64,000 bases of DNA, taken from a virus. Made by a program: the position numbers and the translations under genes. Positions within the stretch are counted from its first letter, which is position 1. The number at the start of each line of letters is the position of its first letter. Below, in pieces: positions 48,627-55,836 of the stretch. The notes below the pieces were generated by a model. The model made no database searches. It was not told the origin of the DNA and saw only the letters and a program-made list of their open reading frames with translations. The stretch is from positions 31,016-95,015 of IMG/VR virus record IMGVR_UViG_3300020152_000020, one strand, 5' to 3'.

Positions 48627-49022
48627 ATGCTCGAACTGAAGATGCCGACCGCGAAGGAATGCGAGAACAAGTCCTTCGGGTCGTCCGGGGTGCTTTCGAT
48701 CACGCTGGCTGACGGGAGCGCGCCGCTCGACGGGTATCCGCTGGCGGTGTGCACGCTGTACCGCGTGCAGCTTGCGGACGGGTCGGCCTGCTACCGAACG
48801 GGGGCTGAGTTGCGCCTCTGGTATCGCGACGCAATGGCTCCGGTCCAGTCGGCCTGCGATCATCCGAACTGTCAGCGCGTCGCGAAGTTCACGCTCGACG
48901 TGTCGCCGACTGATCGGTACGACGGCAAGCTCCGCATCTGCGCGGAGCACTTGTCTGTCGTGCTGGCCGATTGCTGCAAGGACACGCCGGGCGGGGTGCT
49001 GGTGAAGAATTACTGCCATTAA
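48627..49022 (+). CDS. Unknown protein with Cys/His cluster
   Basis: 131 aa, SD GAAGGG. A beta-rich first half (SSGVLSITLADGSAPLDGYPL) and a possible zinc site: CDHPNCQRVAKFTL ... CAEHLSVVLADCC. No recognised family. The stop codon lies in the palindrome at 49019. Confidence 0.55.
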   Translation: MLELKMPTAKECENKSFGSSGVLSITLADGSAPLDGYPLAVCTLYRVQLADGSACYRTGAELRLWYRDAMAPVQSACDHPNCQRVAKFTLDVSPTDRYDGKLRICAEHLSVVLADCCKDTPGGVLVKNYCH

Positions 49023-49033
49023 CACAATGTCAC
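49019..49033. promoter_or_regulatory. 15-bp palindrome at stop codon
   Basis: TTAACACAATGTCAC, containing the TAA stop (49020-49022). It lies 24 bp before the -35 of the next promoter. Confidence 0.7.
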
Positions 49034-49056
49034 GCGGATAAATTTCGCGTAGGGCA

Positions 49057-49085
49057 TTGACGGCGACACCAGTTTCACGTATAAA
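49057..49085 (+). promoter_or_regulatory. Strong sigma70-type promoter (copy 1 of duplicated promoter)
   Basis: TTGACG (49057-49062), 17-nt spacer, TATAAA (49080-49085). The 32 nt at 49072-49103, from the spacer through the likely start site, are identical to 55516-55547. Confidence 0.75.
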
Positions 49086-49112
49086 GCGGCAAATCCACTA
49101 CGGGGGCGGGTG

Positions 49113-49934
49113 ATGCCAACAGCGCAGATCGACGTGATCGAGGAACTGGCGGTGCAACCTGAGACAGCGGTAAGCTCAAGCGCGAGCGGCTCCGGCCAGC
49201 ATCGCGCCGTGGTGGTAAACAAGGGCAATCGAAAACCGGACGAGGCGTTGCTGTTTCCCGGCTGGCTGCTGCAAGAGAAGGTCCGCAACATCCAGCACGG
49301 AGCAACCATCGTCGGAACGACTACGGAACTGATCGCGGAGTCGCTGTTCGGCTGGCGGCTCCAAGGCAATGCGCGCGAAGAAGACGCCAACCTCTTCCCG
49401 GACCTGTACAACACGCGAACGAATTGGATGATGGAAGTCAAAGCGTGCAAGGCGCAGGGACGGTTCCTGCTCGAACTGGAACAACTCAGGGACTACGAAG
49501 CGCGGGGCAACTGTCTGTACGCCTTCTGCTGCTATTCGCACCCGCACCCGGTGGGCCTCAAAGCGAACCGCTGGGCCAGCATCGGGGAAGTGGTCGAGAA
49601 CGTGGCACAGACGTTGACCGACATGTACGTGCTCGACATTCGCGTGCTGAGTGCGATGCGCCGTTTCCCGCCGCCCGGTACGTCGTTCCGAATGGGAGTG
49701 CAGATCAGGTTCCCCGGTCGCGAAGTCATGGTGCGGGATTATCTGACGATCAACCAGAAGGCGTTGCACGCACTACGGGACGCGCCAGCGCCGTTCCTCG
49801 CGGCAATGAACCTGCCGCCGTCTGACTGGACGCTGAAGACGACGAAGCGCCGCGCCCGGTTCAAGTTCAACGATGTCGTCTTCAGCACGAAAAAGTTTGC
49901 AGTGCACGAATTGAGTGAGACAATCCCTTTCTAA
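49113..49934 (+). CDS. Possible PD-(D/E)XK nuclease
   Basis: 273 aa, ATG 49113 with GGGGGCGGG upstream. NLFPDLYNTRTNWMMEVKAC (about 92-111) has the PD ... E-V-K arrangement of restriction-endonuclease-like folds. ELIAESLFGW gives an upstream Glu and LELEQLRDYEARGNCLYAFCCY a following helix and strand. It could act on host or phage DNA. The rest of the protein has no recognised domain, so the call is tentative. Confidence 0.45.
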   Translation: MPTAQIDVIEELAVQPETAVSSSASGSGQHRAVVVNKGNRKPDEALLFPGWLLQEKVRNIQHGATIVGTTTELIAESLFGWRLQGNAREEDANLFPDLYNTRTNWMMEVKACKAQGRFLLELEQLRDYEARGNCLYAFCCYSHPHPVGLKANRWASIGEVVENVAQTLTDMYVLDIRVLSAMRRFPPPGTSFRMGVQIRFPGREVMVRDYLTINQKALHALRDAPAPFLAAMNLPPSDWTLKTTKRRARFKFNDVVFSTKKFAVHELSETIPF

Positions 49935-49946
49935 CGTGAGGGTCTT

Positions 49947-50711
49947 ATGAACAAGCCGTACGTGTCGATCACTGGGTTTACTACGCCACAGGAAGTGAAG
50001 GCCGTCGAGGCTCCCGTCATGCACGGGTACGACGTGTTCCTTGCCGTGCTGACGCGGCATGAAACGCTCGCCGGGCTGGGGGCCACCAGTCGCTTCCCGA
50101 ACCGCGACATGTTCGAGCGCACGCTGAACGCCATTGAGTGCCAGCCGAACGTTCAGCCCGCCGTGCACTACTGTTTCTCTGACCGGGACATCCCGCACTT
50201 GGAACAGGACTTGGGCTTGATCCTGCGGCATCCGATCCACGCGCTGCAACTTAACACTGTGTCAACGAAGGCGCTCCGGGAAGCGGTGCATATCATCGCG
50301 CGCGCGGCGGTGCAGCCGTACCTGATCTTCCAACTGAACAACCCGGTGATGAACCGCTTCAAGCTGAACGCGGGGAAGGCGATCCAATTCTTCTCTGCGT
50401 CGGTGCCCGTGAACGACACGGCATATATTCTTCTCGACTTGTCGGCTGGGCACGGTCGGCCAATGGACTACGAAACGGCTGGCGCGGTGAAGATGGTGTG
50501 TGGTACGTTTAAGAATGTCCGGTTCGCTGTGGCAGGGGGCATCAAGCCGAACACTGTTGACGAAGTGATCGAAGTCATGGGCTACGGCGTCTCAGTGGAC
50601 GCCGAAACGCATCTGAGAGACGCTGCCAACGACGTGCTGAATCCGCAGAAGGTTCATCAGTTCCTTCGGTCAGCGGCGTGGGCCGTCGAAAAGGTCGCCA
50701 AGAAAGGCTAG
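49947..50711 (+). CDS. TIM-barrel-like protein, possible sugar-phosphate or phosphoribosyl enzyme
   Basis: 254 aa, SD GAGGG. The opening YVSITGFTTPQEVKAV recalls V-K-I-C-G-L-T of phosphoribosylanthranilate isomerases. Near the end, VRFAVAGGIKPNTVDEVIEVMGYGVSVDAETHLRD has the G-G-I-x-P-x-N ... G phosphate-binding pattern of TIM barrels. Between them alternating strands and helices fit a barrel. Substrate unknown. A palindrome lies inside at 50251. Confidence 0.4.
   Translation: MNKPYVSITGFTTPQEVKAVEAPVMHGYDVFLAVLTRHETLAGLGATSRFPNRDMFERTLNAIECQPNVQPAVHYCFSDRDIPHLEQDLGLILRHPIHALQLNTVSTKALREAVHIIARAAVQPYLIFQLNNPVMNRFKLNAGKAIQFFSASVPVNDTAYILLDLSAGHGRPMDYETAGAVKMVCGTFKNVRFAVAGGIKPNTVDEVIEVMGYGVSVDAETHLRDAANDVLNPQKVHQFLRSAAWAVEKVAKKG
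50251..50265. promoter_or_regulatory. 15-bp palindrome, intragenic
   Basis: TTAACACTGTGTCAA, read as L-N-T-V-S-T. Confidence 0.65.
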
Positions 50712-50716
50712 GCTCC

Positions 50717-51514
50717 GTGGACTCTGAAAAGGATTTCAAGCCGTCGTCTGGAAGCCTGTACTCGCCCGGCTTCCCTGTCTTCATCATCGTCGTGCTGCTG
50801 ATCGCGCTGTGTCTGATCTTCGCTCGCAATGTCCGCGCGCAGGACGGCGATCTGCCGCCCGTCATCATGTGGTCGGTCGCGAAGGTCGAAGCGCAGCGTA
50901 CGCTCCCGCCTGTGTTCGAGAACGGCCAGCGGGTTCTCCCGGTCAAGACCAATCACGGGACGGCGTTCGCGGTGGACGTGACCAACTACAAACGCCCGCA
51001 GTTCCGGTACGTCCTGACGAACGCGCACGTCGTCTTCGATCCGGTCATCAAGGACGGCAAGCTGACCGGGTACGTCGAGTCCGAAACGATCCGGCTGGTC
51101 AGTCCGAAGGTGAACGCCAAGGCGAAGGTGCTGGCGGTGGACCACGACGAAGACCTGTGTTTGCTGCTGGCCGACGCCGACTTCCCGGCCAAGCTGGCGC
51201 TTGCCGATGAATTGCCCCGCGAAGGCGACAAAGTGCTGCTCATGGGTGGCCCCGGACCCGCGTACGCCGGGCCGTACGACGGTTATTTCGTGTCGGGGGC
51301 GGTAAACGGTGGGGATCGCTGTCAAATCGCCGTACAGTTCTTCCACGGCTGCTCTGGCGGGCCGTTTTTGAGGGGTGTGAGGGTGTTCGCCGTCGCTGTG
51401 GGCGGCGTGCCGGACGGGAAGGGCGAACTGATACCCGGAGTCGCCACTGCAATCCCGCTGACTACGGTACGGGGGTTCCTTGAGAAAGCTCTCAAGGTGA
51501 AGCGAGGGGATTAA
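50717..51514 (+). CDS. Membrane-anchored trypsin-like serine protease
   Basis: 265 aa from GTG 50717. A single hydrophobic segment (FPVFIIVVLLIALCLIFA, about 16-33) acts as signal anchor. The protease domain has TNAHVV (His 104), DLCLLLAD (Asp 146) and GCSGGP (Ser 213), a complete S1/DegP-type triad. It should face the periplasm or outside. It might degrade envelope proteins, act in superinfection exclusion or assist lysis; none can be chosen from sequence. Confidence 0.8.
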   Translation: MDSEKDFKPSSGSLYSPGFPVFIIVVLLIALCLIFARNVRAQDGDLPPVIMWSVAKVEAQRTLPPVFENGQRVLPVKTNHGTAFAVDVTNYKRPQFRYVLTNAHVVFDPVIKDGKLTGYVESETIRLVSPKVNAKAKVLAVDHDEDLCLLLADADFPAKLALADELPREGDKVLLMGGPGPAYAGPYDGYFVSGAVNGGDRCQIAVQFFHGCSGGPFLRGVRVFAVAVGGVPDGKGELIPGVATAIPLTTVRGFLEKALKVKRGD

Positions 51515-51525
51515 CACGATGTCAT
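51511..51525. promoter_or_regulatory. 15-bp palindrome with embedded ATG
   Basis: TTAACACGATGTCAT. It contains the TAA stop of the protease and the ATG-TCA start of the next gene; SD GAGGGG precedes it. Confidence 0.7.
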
Positions 51526-51923
51526 CGAAGCTGCCGCCCGGTGTGCGGGCTTACATTTCGTTCTGGGCTTTCTTCGTGGACAAGTACGGCGAACCGTCTG
51601 AGCCTGTCGAACTGAAGGCGCACACGGGAGAGGGCGCGGAAGAACTCGCCCGGTCCATGTTCAACAATCGCTACCCGGACGGGATCAGCTTCCGCGTGTG
51701 CGCTTCCAAGTTCGAGTGTGAGCGCGCGGTCGAGGCTTTGAACACGGCGAACGCGGCTTTCAAGTTGCAGAAGAAGTTCGGTGCTGACGCCCGGCAGATC
51801 ACGAGGGCTGTGGAACGAACCGTGGACCGAAACGAACGGCTGCATCGCGCCGAACGTGAGCGTCAGGAAAGGCTGGCAGCAAATGCCGCGCATTCATTCA
51901 AAGGCAAAGGACCGGGGAATTGA
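51519..51923 (+). CDS. Unknown protein starting inside the palindrome
   Basis: 134 aa. Alpha/beta N-terminal part (VRAYISFWAFFVDKYGEPSEPVELKAHTGEGAEELARSMFN), then a long Arg/Glu-rich helix. No recognised family. The end overlaps the next small gene by 41 nt. Confidence 0.55.
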   Translation: MSSKLPPGVRAYISFWAFFVDKYGEPSEPVELKAHTGEGAEELARSMFNNRYPDGISFRVCASKFECERAVEALNTANAAFKLQKKFGADARQITRAVERTVDRNERLHRAERERQERLAANAAHSFKGKGPGN

Positions 51924-52017
51924 GTATCACCACTGCCCGACTACGGGCTGCGGTGTGACGAAACATCAGGTGGTCGGGAAGATCGTTAAGTGCACGCGCT
52001 GCTGTAAACCTCGCTAG
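51883..52017 (+). CDS. Zinc-ribbon miniprotein
   Basis: 44 aa, ATG 51883 with AGGAAAGG upstream. HHCPTTGCGVTKHQV ... CTRCC forms a Cys/His metal site. Unknown function. First of three consecutive zinc miniproteins. Confidence 0.5.
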   Translation: MPRIHSKAKDRGIEYHHCPTTGCGVTKHQVVGKIVKCTRCCKPR

Positions 52018-52030
52018 GGGAGCCAGCCAG

Positions 52031-52219
52031 ATGCGAACGCGCCGGGGAGTGACGATCCATTATTGCGCCGGGTGTGCGTGCTCCACCCGGCACGAGGAAG
52101 GGGTTACTACGGTCGTCTGTCTGCGCTGTGGGACTGTGAAGCACAAGACGTACAACATTCGCCCGGTGGCCGCGTGGGAGATCAATCGGCTCCCGCCGCC
52201 GTGGACGGAGAAAGCCTAA
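52031..52219 (+). CDS. Zinc-ribbon miniprotein
   Basis: 62 aa. CAGCACSTRHEEG (12-24) and CLRCGTVKHK (30-39) form a C4 ribbon. Basic N-terminus. Abuts the next gene (TAATG). Confidence 0.55.
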   Translation: MRTRRGVTIHYCAGCACSTRHEEGVTTVVCLRCGTVKHKTYNIRPVAAWEINRLPPPWTEKA

Positions 52220-52401
52220 TGCCGACGCTTGAAGCTCTCGAAGCCGAACGGAAAAGCCAGCCGCAGCAGACCTGCTGCCAAACGTGCGGGACTCAGACGC
52301 GCTTACTACATAGCGGTCGGTGCTCGTTCTGCTATATTCAGTTCGTCCGTATGTTCTGCAACCAGTCGAAGGAATCGAAGCTGATCTCACGAGGGGTCTA
52401 A
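52219..52401 (+). CDS. Zinc-ribbon miniprotein
   Basis: 60 aa. CCQTCGTQTRLLHSGRCSFC (19-38) is a C-x2-C ... C-x2-C ribbon, followed by an aromatic helix (YIQFVRMFCNQSK). Unknown function. Confidence 0.55.
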   Translation: MPTLEALEAERKSQPQQTCCQTCGTQTRLLHSGRCSFCYIQFVRMFCNQSKESKLISRGV

Positions 52402-52406
52402 TAACG

Positions 52407-52673
52407 ATGTCACGCGGGCGCGACAAGAAACCGCGCCGCAGAAGGAAATACCCAGACGTGGAACCGCAGATACCAGCGTACCTGCCAGTCACGCCCGAAA
52501 TGACGCCCGGCCAATGGTCGGACATCCAAGGGCACAATTCTGCGGTGCACGGACTACTGATCGAGAAGGCTTTGCGCGATGAACCAGAAACTCTGCGACA
52601 GGTTGGAAGCGAAGATCGCCAGCGGCGAACTCGACCCTCAGACTCCGGTTTGCGTGATGCTGTCGGTGGCTGA
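52407..52673 (+). CDS. Small basic protein
   Basis: 88 aa, ATG-TCA start in a degraded palindrome-like context (ATAACGATGTCAC) with SD GAGGGG. Arg/Lys-rich N-terminus (SRGRDKKPRRRRKYPD), then PAYLPVTPEMTPGQWSDIQGH. The last 95 nt overlap the next gene. Confidence 0.45.
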   Translation: MSRGRDKKPRRRRKYPDVEPQIPAYLPVTPEMTPGQWSDIQGHNSAVHGLLIEKALRDEPETLRQVGSEDRQRRTRPSDSGLRDAVGG

Positions 52674-52953
52674 CTGGGCGAACCTGCTGTACGCACTACA
52701 GAACCCGGTCCCGGTCGATCAGGGGGCCGGGCTGCAACTGGGACGGCGCGGCTGGATGTCGGTCCAAGAGATTGAACGCAAGGTCGATGACGTTGTGTCA
52801 CACGTCACGCGCCCGAAGCCCGCACTGCTCTGCATGGTCGAAGAGATCGCCGCCCGGAACCCTGAGTTTGCGGTGAAGCGCGTGCCCGCCCGGAACCCCA
52901 ACACGATTGCGCCGCCGAAGCCGTGGCCTCGACCGGGAGCGACGAATGCTTAG
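52579..52953 (+). CDS. Unknown protein
   Basis: 124 aa. Helix-rich N-terminus (QKLCDRLEAKIASGEL, VCVMLSVADWANLLYALQ), Pro-rich end. No family. A palindrome variant is inside at 52787. Confidence 0.5.
   Translation: MNQKLCDRLEAKIASGELDPQTPVCVMLSVADWANLLYALQNPVPVDQGAGLQLGRRGWMSVQEIERKVDDVVSHVTRPKPALLCMVEEIAARNPEFAVKRVPARNPNTIAPPKPWPRPGATNA
52787..52801. promoter_or_regulatory. Divergent 15-bp palindrome, intragenic
   Basis: ATGACGTTGTGTCAC, read as D-D-V-V-S-H. Confidence 0.4.
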
Positions 52954-53281
52954 TGGCTGGCCTGCTGGGCAGTGGCACGAAGTCCGGCCCAACTCGCGCC
53001 TGTACTGGCATCAGGGTTTGTGCGTCAGCAGTGAGTGCCGGGTGCAGATCGGGATTGCGACGTGGACGCTGCGGCCCGGCGACTGGATTGTCTACTACGT
53101 ATCGCACGGTCCCGGCACGTTCCGCGCGGGAGCCAAGGTTCAGATCGACGTGGTGCGGCAGGCTGACTTCGACAAGCTGTACAACGTCGGCGTGAAGATG
53201 GACGGCCCGTCCGGCGCGGCTGCAAAGAAACCGCTGCTGATCGAGCCTGTGAAGGGCGCGACTGTGGTGCTTAATGTTTGA
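52946..53281 (+). CDS. Unknown protein
   Basis: 111 aa. Beta-rich: QWHEVRPNSRLYWHQGL, VQIGIATWTLRPGDWIVYYVSHGPGTF, then a basic stretch and VKGATVVLNV. Possibly a small SH3-like barrel. It overlaps the previous gene by 8 nt and the next by 4. Confidence 0.5.
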   Translation: MLSGWPAGQWHEVRPNSRLYWHQGLCVSSECRVQIGIATWTLRPGDWIVYYVSHGPGTFRAGAKVQIDVVRQADFDKLYNVGVKMDGPSGAAAKKPLLIEPVKGATVVLNV

Positions 53282-53556
53282 CGAAACCCAGAGCCAAGGA
53301 TCACCCTGTGCTTGTCACCGATGCTGACGGGAAGGTGTGGACATTCACGCATAAGGATATGCCGCAATGGAGAGCGTGGGAGAGTTTGGCTGCTACCGAA
53401 GAGGGCGTGTGGAAGACGCTCGAAGCGTGGGGGCGTACGCGCGCGATGGGCGAGGCGGGTGGTCTGATCCCCGTCCAAGTTCATATCTCCGAAGTACCGG
53501 AGCGGTATCGCCCGGCATGGCGCTTCCCGAACGATCCGTACGACATGATCCGGTGA
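53278..53556 (+). CDS. Unknown small protein
   Basis: 92 aa from TTG 53278 (TTGA overlap). VLVTDADGKVWTFTHKDMPQWRAWESLAATEEG is Trp-rich alpha/beta. No family recognised. Confidence 0.45.
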   Translation: MTKPRAKDHPVLVTDADGKVWTFTHKDMPQWRAWESLAATEEGVWKTLEAWGRTRAMGEAGGLIPVQVHISEVPERYRPAWRFPNDPYDMIR

Positions 53557-53756
53557 ACCCGCTTGACGTTGTGTTAATCGGCGGGTTTCTGGTCACGCTG
53601 CTGATCGGGCTGCTGTACCAGCGCGGCCCGCAGTGTCCGAAGTGTCGGCACGGGCACCTGTCGTTTCTGGACACCGACGACGGGTCCACACTGATCTGCC
53701 GCAATGCACGCTGTGACTACGCGCTGCATGAAGTCTTCCAGCGAACTCCGGTTTAA
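53553..53756 (+). CDS. Membrane-anchored zinc-ribbon protein
   Basis: 67 aa from GTG 53553. One transmembrane segment (VVLIGGFLVTLLIGLLY, about 6-22) followed by a C4 ribbon, CPKCRHGHLSFLD ... CRNARC. The palindrome at 53563 lies in the codons for the membrane segment. Confidence 0.6.
   Translation: MNPLDVVLIGGFLVTLLIGLLYQRGPQCPKCRHGHLSFLDTDDGSTLICRNARCDYALHEVFQRTPV
53563..53577. promoter_or_regulatory. 15-bp palindrome, intragenic near start
   Basis: TTGACGTTGTGTTAA, read as L-D-V-V-L-I. Confidence 0.6.
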
Positions 53757-53759
53757 GCC

Positions 53760-53787
53760 TTTTCACTGACGCGGCTGCGCATATAAT
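53760..53787 (+). promoter_or_regulatory. Promoter with consensus -10
   Basis: TTTTCA (53760-53765, weak -35), 16-nt spacer, TATAAT (53782-53787). The leader carries GGATCGAGGGCACGGC (53800-53815), identical to tmRNA 42269-42284. Confidence 0.5.
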
Positions 53788-53816
53788 GCCGTGATCCAAG
53801 GATCGAGGGCACGGCA

Positions 53817-54146
53817 ATGGCAAAGCAGAGACGGTTCGTGAAGGAAGCACAGACGATCAGTGCAAACGAAGTGGGTTCGCTGGACGCGGTACTCGCCCCG
53901 GCTCCGGTCAAACCCGCGCGCCCGAACACGGTTCCGGCTGTGCTGGCTGAACGCCGCTGTTGTTACGTCGATTCGGCTGGCCGTTGCCCGAATCCGGCTG
54001 TCGGTCTCGTGGCGAACACGAAGGACGATAACGACTACACGATGACGTGTGACCTGCACGTCAAGAAGCTGCGCCGCCCGCAGGACGAAGTGGTGCGCGA
54101 GGGACAGCCGGGCTTCCCGTGGGCCGCGCCTGTCGCGAAGAAGTAA
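53817..54146 (+). CDS. Unknown protein
   Basis: 109 aa, SD GAGGG. Middle contains RRCCYVDSAGRCPNPAVGLV ... TMTCDLHVKKL with three or four Cys plus His, a possible zinc site. Overlaps the next start (TAATG). Confidence 0.55.
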   Translation: MAKQRRFVKEAQTISANEVGSLDAVLAPAPVKPARPNTVPAVLAERRCCYVDSAGRCPNPAVGLVANTKDDNDYTMTCDLHVKKLRRPQDEVVREGQPGFPWAAPVAKK

Positions 54147-54352
54147 TGGACCTGATCCGCGCGCTCATGGTCTTTCTTATCCTGCTGTCAGTGTGGGTCG
54201 TCATTCATCTGATCCGCACTGCTCTCGAAACGTGCCACCACGAATGGGTGTATCGGCGTACTACGTATCGCCGTCCGTGGTTCGGCGGTCAGACGTGCGT
54301 CGTGATCCACGAAGACTGCGCACTCTGTGGTGCGAAGCGCCGCCGTCGTTGA
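54146..54352 (+). CDS. Small membrane protein with Cys/His tail
   Basis: 68 aa. One transmembrane helix (LIRALMVFLILLSVWVVIHLI, about 3-23), then CHHEWVYRRTT ... CVVIHEDCALCGAKRRRR, a likely zinc knuckle with basic end. Its stop (TGA) is in the palindrome at 54349. Confidence 0.6.
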   Translation: MDLIRALMVFLILLSVWVVIHLIRTALETCHHEWVYRRTTYRRPWFGGQTCVVIHEDCALCGAKRRRR

Positions 54353-54363
54353 CATAAAGTCAT
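54349..54363. promoter_or_regulatory. Degenerate 15-bp palindrome at stop codon
   Basis: TTGACATAAAGTCAT, 11 bp before the -35 of the next promoter. Confidence 0.5.
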
Positions 54364-54373
54364 AAAAAAGTTA

Positions 54374-54402
54374 TTGCATAGCGCGCAAAGTCTCGATAGA
54401 GT
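54374..54402 (+). promoter_or_regulatory. Promoter for the 54557 gene
   Basis: TTGCAT (54374-54379), 17-nt spacer, TAGAGT (54397-54402). About 150 nt of leader follow. Confidence 0.5.
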
Positions 54403-54442
54403 CTGTGCATCCTCGCTGTTTCATCCGTGCTTTGCTCGACCA

Positions 54443-54534
54443 ATGAAGGCTGAAAATTAAAGATGCGGCGACCGGGACGGGACCTTTCCAACCCCGTTGC
54501 TCACCCCAACGCAAAGAACGATCCCGTCCCGGTC
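54443..54534 (+). promoter_or_regulatory. Leader with mini-ORF and large hairpin (attenuator-like)
   Basis: ATG 54443 opens a 5-codon peptide (M-K-A-E-N-stop). Twelve bases later GACCGGGACGGGA (54470-54482) pairs perfectly with TCCCGTCCCGGTC (54522-54534) over a 39-nt loop, then AGGGGTTTTGGAG, which includes the SD of the next gene. Confidence 0.5.
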
Positions 54535-54556
54535 AGGGGTTTTGGAGAACGACACC

Positions 54557-54862
54557 ATGTGGCATGAGTTGACTCAATTTGCGAATGCGCGCCGGACGGA
54601 GTTGGCTGGCGCTGGTCTGGAAGTGGCCGCAGGTCATCCGGCGCATCCCGATAACCTGCTGGCACAGCTTCAGCAGAAGTTTGCTACGAAGGATCACCCC
54701 ACGACGTTGTTCACGTTCGCCAAGCCGCTTGAAGAGAACGGCACGGTGCGCGTGCTGATCGCTGCTGGTGTTGCCCGGCGCGCGGCAGTCGGTGGCTTCG
54801 AAGTCTCGACGGAGAACGCCGACATCGTGGCGCACGTCAAAAGCGAGTTGCCGAACGGCTAA
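54557..54862 (+). CDS. Unknown protein behind a structured leader
   Basis: 101 aa, SD GGAG at about 11 nt. Compact alpha/beta: MWHELTQFANARRTELAGAG ... TTLFTFAKPLEENGTVRVLIAAGVARRA. No family recognised. Its own promoter and long leader point to special regulation. A GCCAGC/GCTGGC hairpin follows at 54877-54895. Confidence 0.6.
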   Translation: MWHELTQFANARRTELAGAGLEVAAGHPAHPDNLLAQLQQKFATKDHPTTLFTFAKPLEENGTVRVLIAAGVARRAAVGGFEVSTENADIVAHVKSELPNG

Positions 54863-54915
54863 CAGTTTTTTAAGTCGCCAGCGTGTAAAGCTGGCCAGTC
54901 CAAGGAGAGGGAAAC

Positions 54916-55359
54916 ATGCGTTTCGCATCGTGTTGGTTCGTGGTGGCTTTGCTGCTCGTGATGGTCTTACTGACCACGCCGTCGCTTCTGATCGCCGGGG
55001 AAGGTAAGCCCGCTACGGAAGCGTTCGCCGTGAAGGTGGACGCCAGCTTCAAAAGCGATAAGGTCCAACTGAAGGCCGAAGTATTCGTGCCCGCCGACAA
55101 GGCCGCTGAGTCGAAGGACGGATACGTCAACGCCTGCAAGGACCGCGCCTTGATCGCGCTCGAAGCTGCCCGGTCGGAGATCGACCGCCAGATCGAGAAG
55201 CTGAAGATCGAGAAAGCCAATCGCGCGAAGGAAGCGGAAGCCACCGATAAGCCGGGCTTGAAGGGCAGCTACATCAGCGATACCTTCGTGGTCATCAACG
55301 GCAAAAGCATGACGGTGCCGGAGTACAACCGTTGGGCTGAGTCCCAACGAGGCCGCTGA
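54916..55359 (+). CDS. Exported protein of unknown function
   Basis: 147 aa, strong SD AAGGAGAGGG. N-terminal signal peptide (CWFVVALLLVMVLLTTPSLLIAGEG, cleavage near residue 27). The mature part is charged with a helix (RALIALEAARSEIDRQIEKLKIEKANRAKEAE) and ends FVVINGKSMTVPEYNRW. It would act in the periplasm or envelope. A terminator follows. Confidence 0.65.
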   Translation: MRFASCWFVVALLLVMVLLTTPSLLIAGEGKPATEAFAVKVDASFKSDKVQLKAEVFVPADKAAESKDGYVNACKDRALIALEAARSEIDRQIEKLKIEKANRAKEAEATDKPGLKGSYISDTFVVINGKSMTVPEYNRWAESQRGR

Positions 55360-55434
55360 CGGATCATCCTCGACAAAACGGGCAAGCCTGCGCTGGACTG
55401 CTTGCAACGTTGACCGCCCGGTCGGGTGGTCAAG

Positions 55435-55466
55435 AACCCCGCCCCACACGGCGGGGTTTCTTTTTG
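55435..55466 (+). terminator. Rho-independent terminator abutting an operator
   Basis: AACCCCGCC (55435-55443) with GGCGGGGTT (55450-55458), then TCTTTTT, which runs into the palindrome at 55464. Confidence 0.8.
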
Positions 55467-55478
55467 ACATTGTGTCAC
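55464..55478. promoter_or_regulatory. 15-bp palindrome (operator-like)
   Basis: TTGACATTGTGTCAC, beginning in the terminator T-tract and 22 bp before the next -35. Confidence 0.75.
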
Positions 55479-55500
55479 TGAAAATATTTTCGTATCACGC

Positions 55501-55529
55501 TTGACGCGCGTACACGTTTCACGTATAAA
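55501..55529 (+). promoter_or_regulatory. Strong sigma70-type promoter (copy 2 of duplicated promoter)
   Basis: TTGACG (55501-55506), 17-nt spacer, TATAAA (55524-55529). 55516-55547 is identical to 49072-49103. Confidence 0.75.
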
Positions 55530-55554
55530 GCGGCAAATCCACTACGGAGCCGCC

Positions 55555-55836
55555 ATGAGCGATCAAGCGAAGACGCCGAAGACCAAAGTTGCGTCCGGCA
55601 TTCTCGCTCTGCTCCGGGAACAAAATCAGGCCAGCAGTCTCAGGTATCTTCCACCGTTCAACCCGAACGAAGGTCCGTTGTCGGACACGAATGTTGCGGC
55701 GGCGGTGCAGCGGGACTGGAAGTGGGACGCTCTGGGCGGCTACTACGTGGACGAGTGTGGTCCGATTGCGGATCGAACAGGGAGATACTTCAGTGCCGAC
55801 GAAGCAAACAAACTCCGGGCTTTCAAAAGAAGCTGA
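55555..55836 (+). CDS. Unknown small protein
   Basis: 93 aa, ATG 55555. N-terminal Lys/Thr-rich, then SGILALLREQNQASSLRYLPPFNPNEG and a Trp/Tyr part (AVQRDWKWDALGGYYVDECG). No family recognised. First gene after the strong promoter. Confidence 0.55.
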   Translation: MSDQAKTPKTKVASGILALLREQNQASSLRYLPPFNPNEGPLSDTNVAAAVQRDWKWDALGGYYVDECGPIADRTGRYFSADEANKLRAFKRS

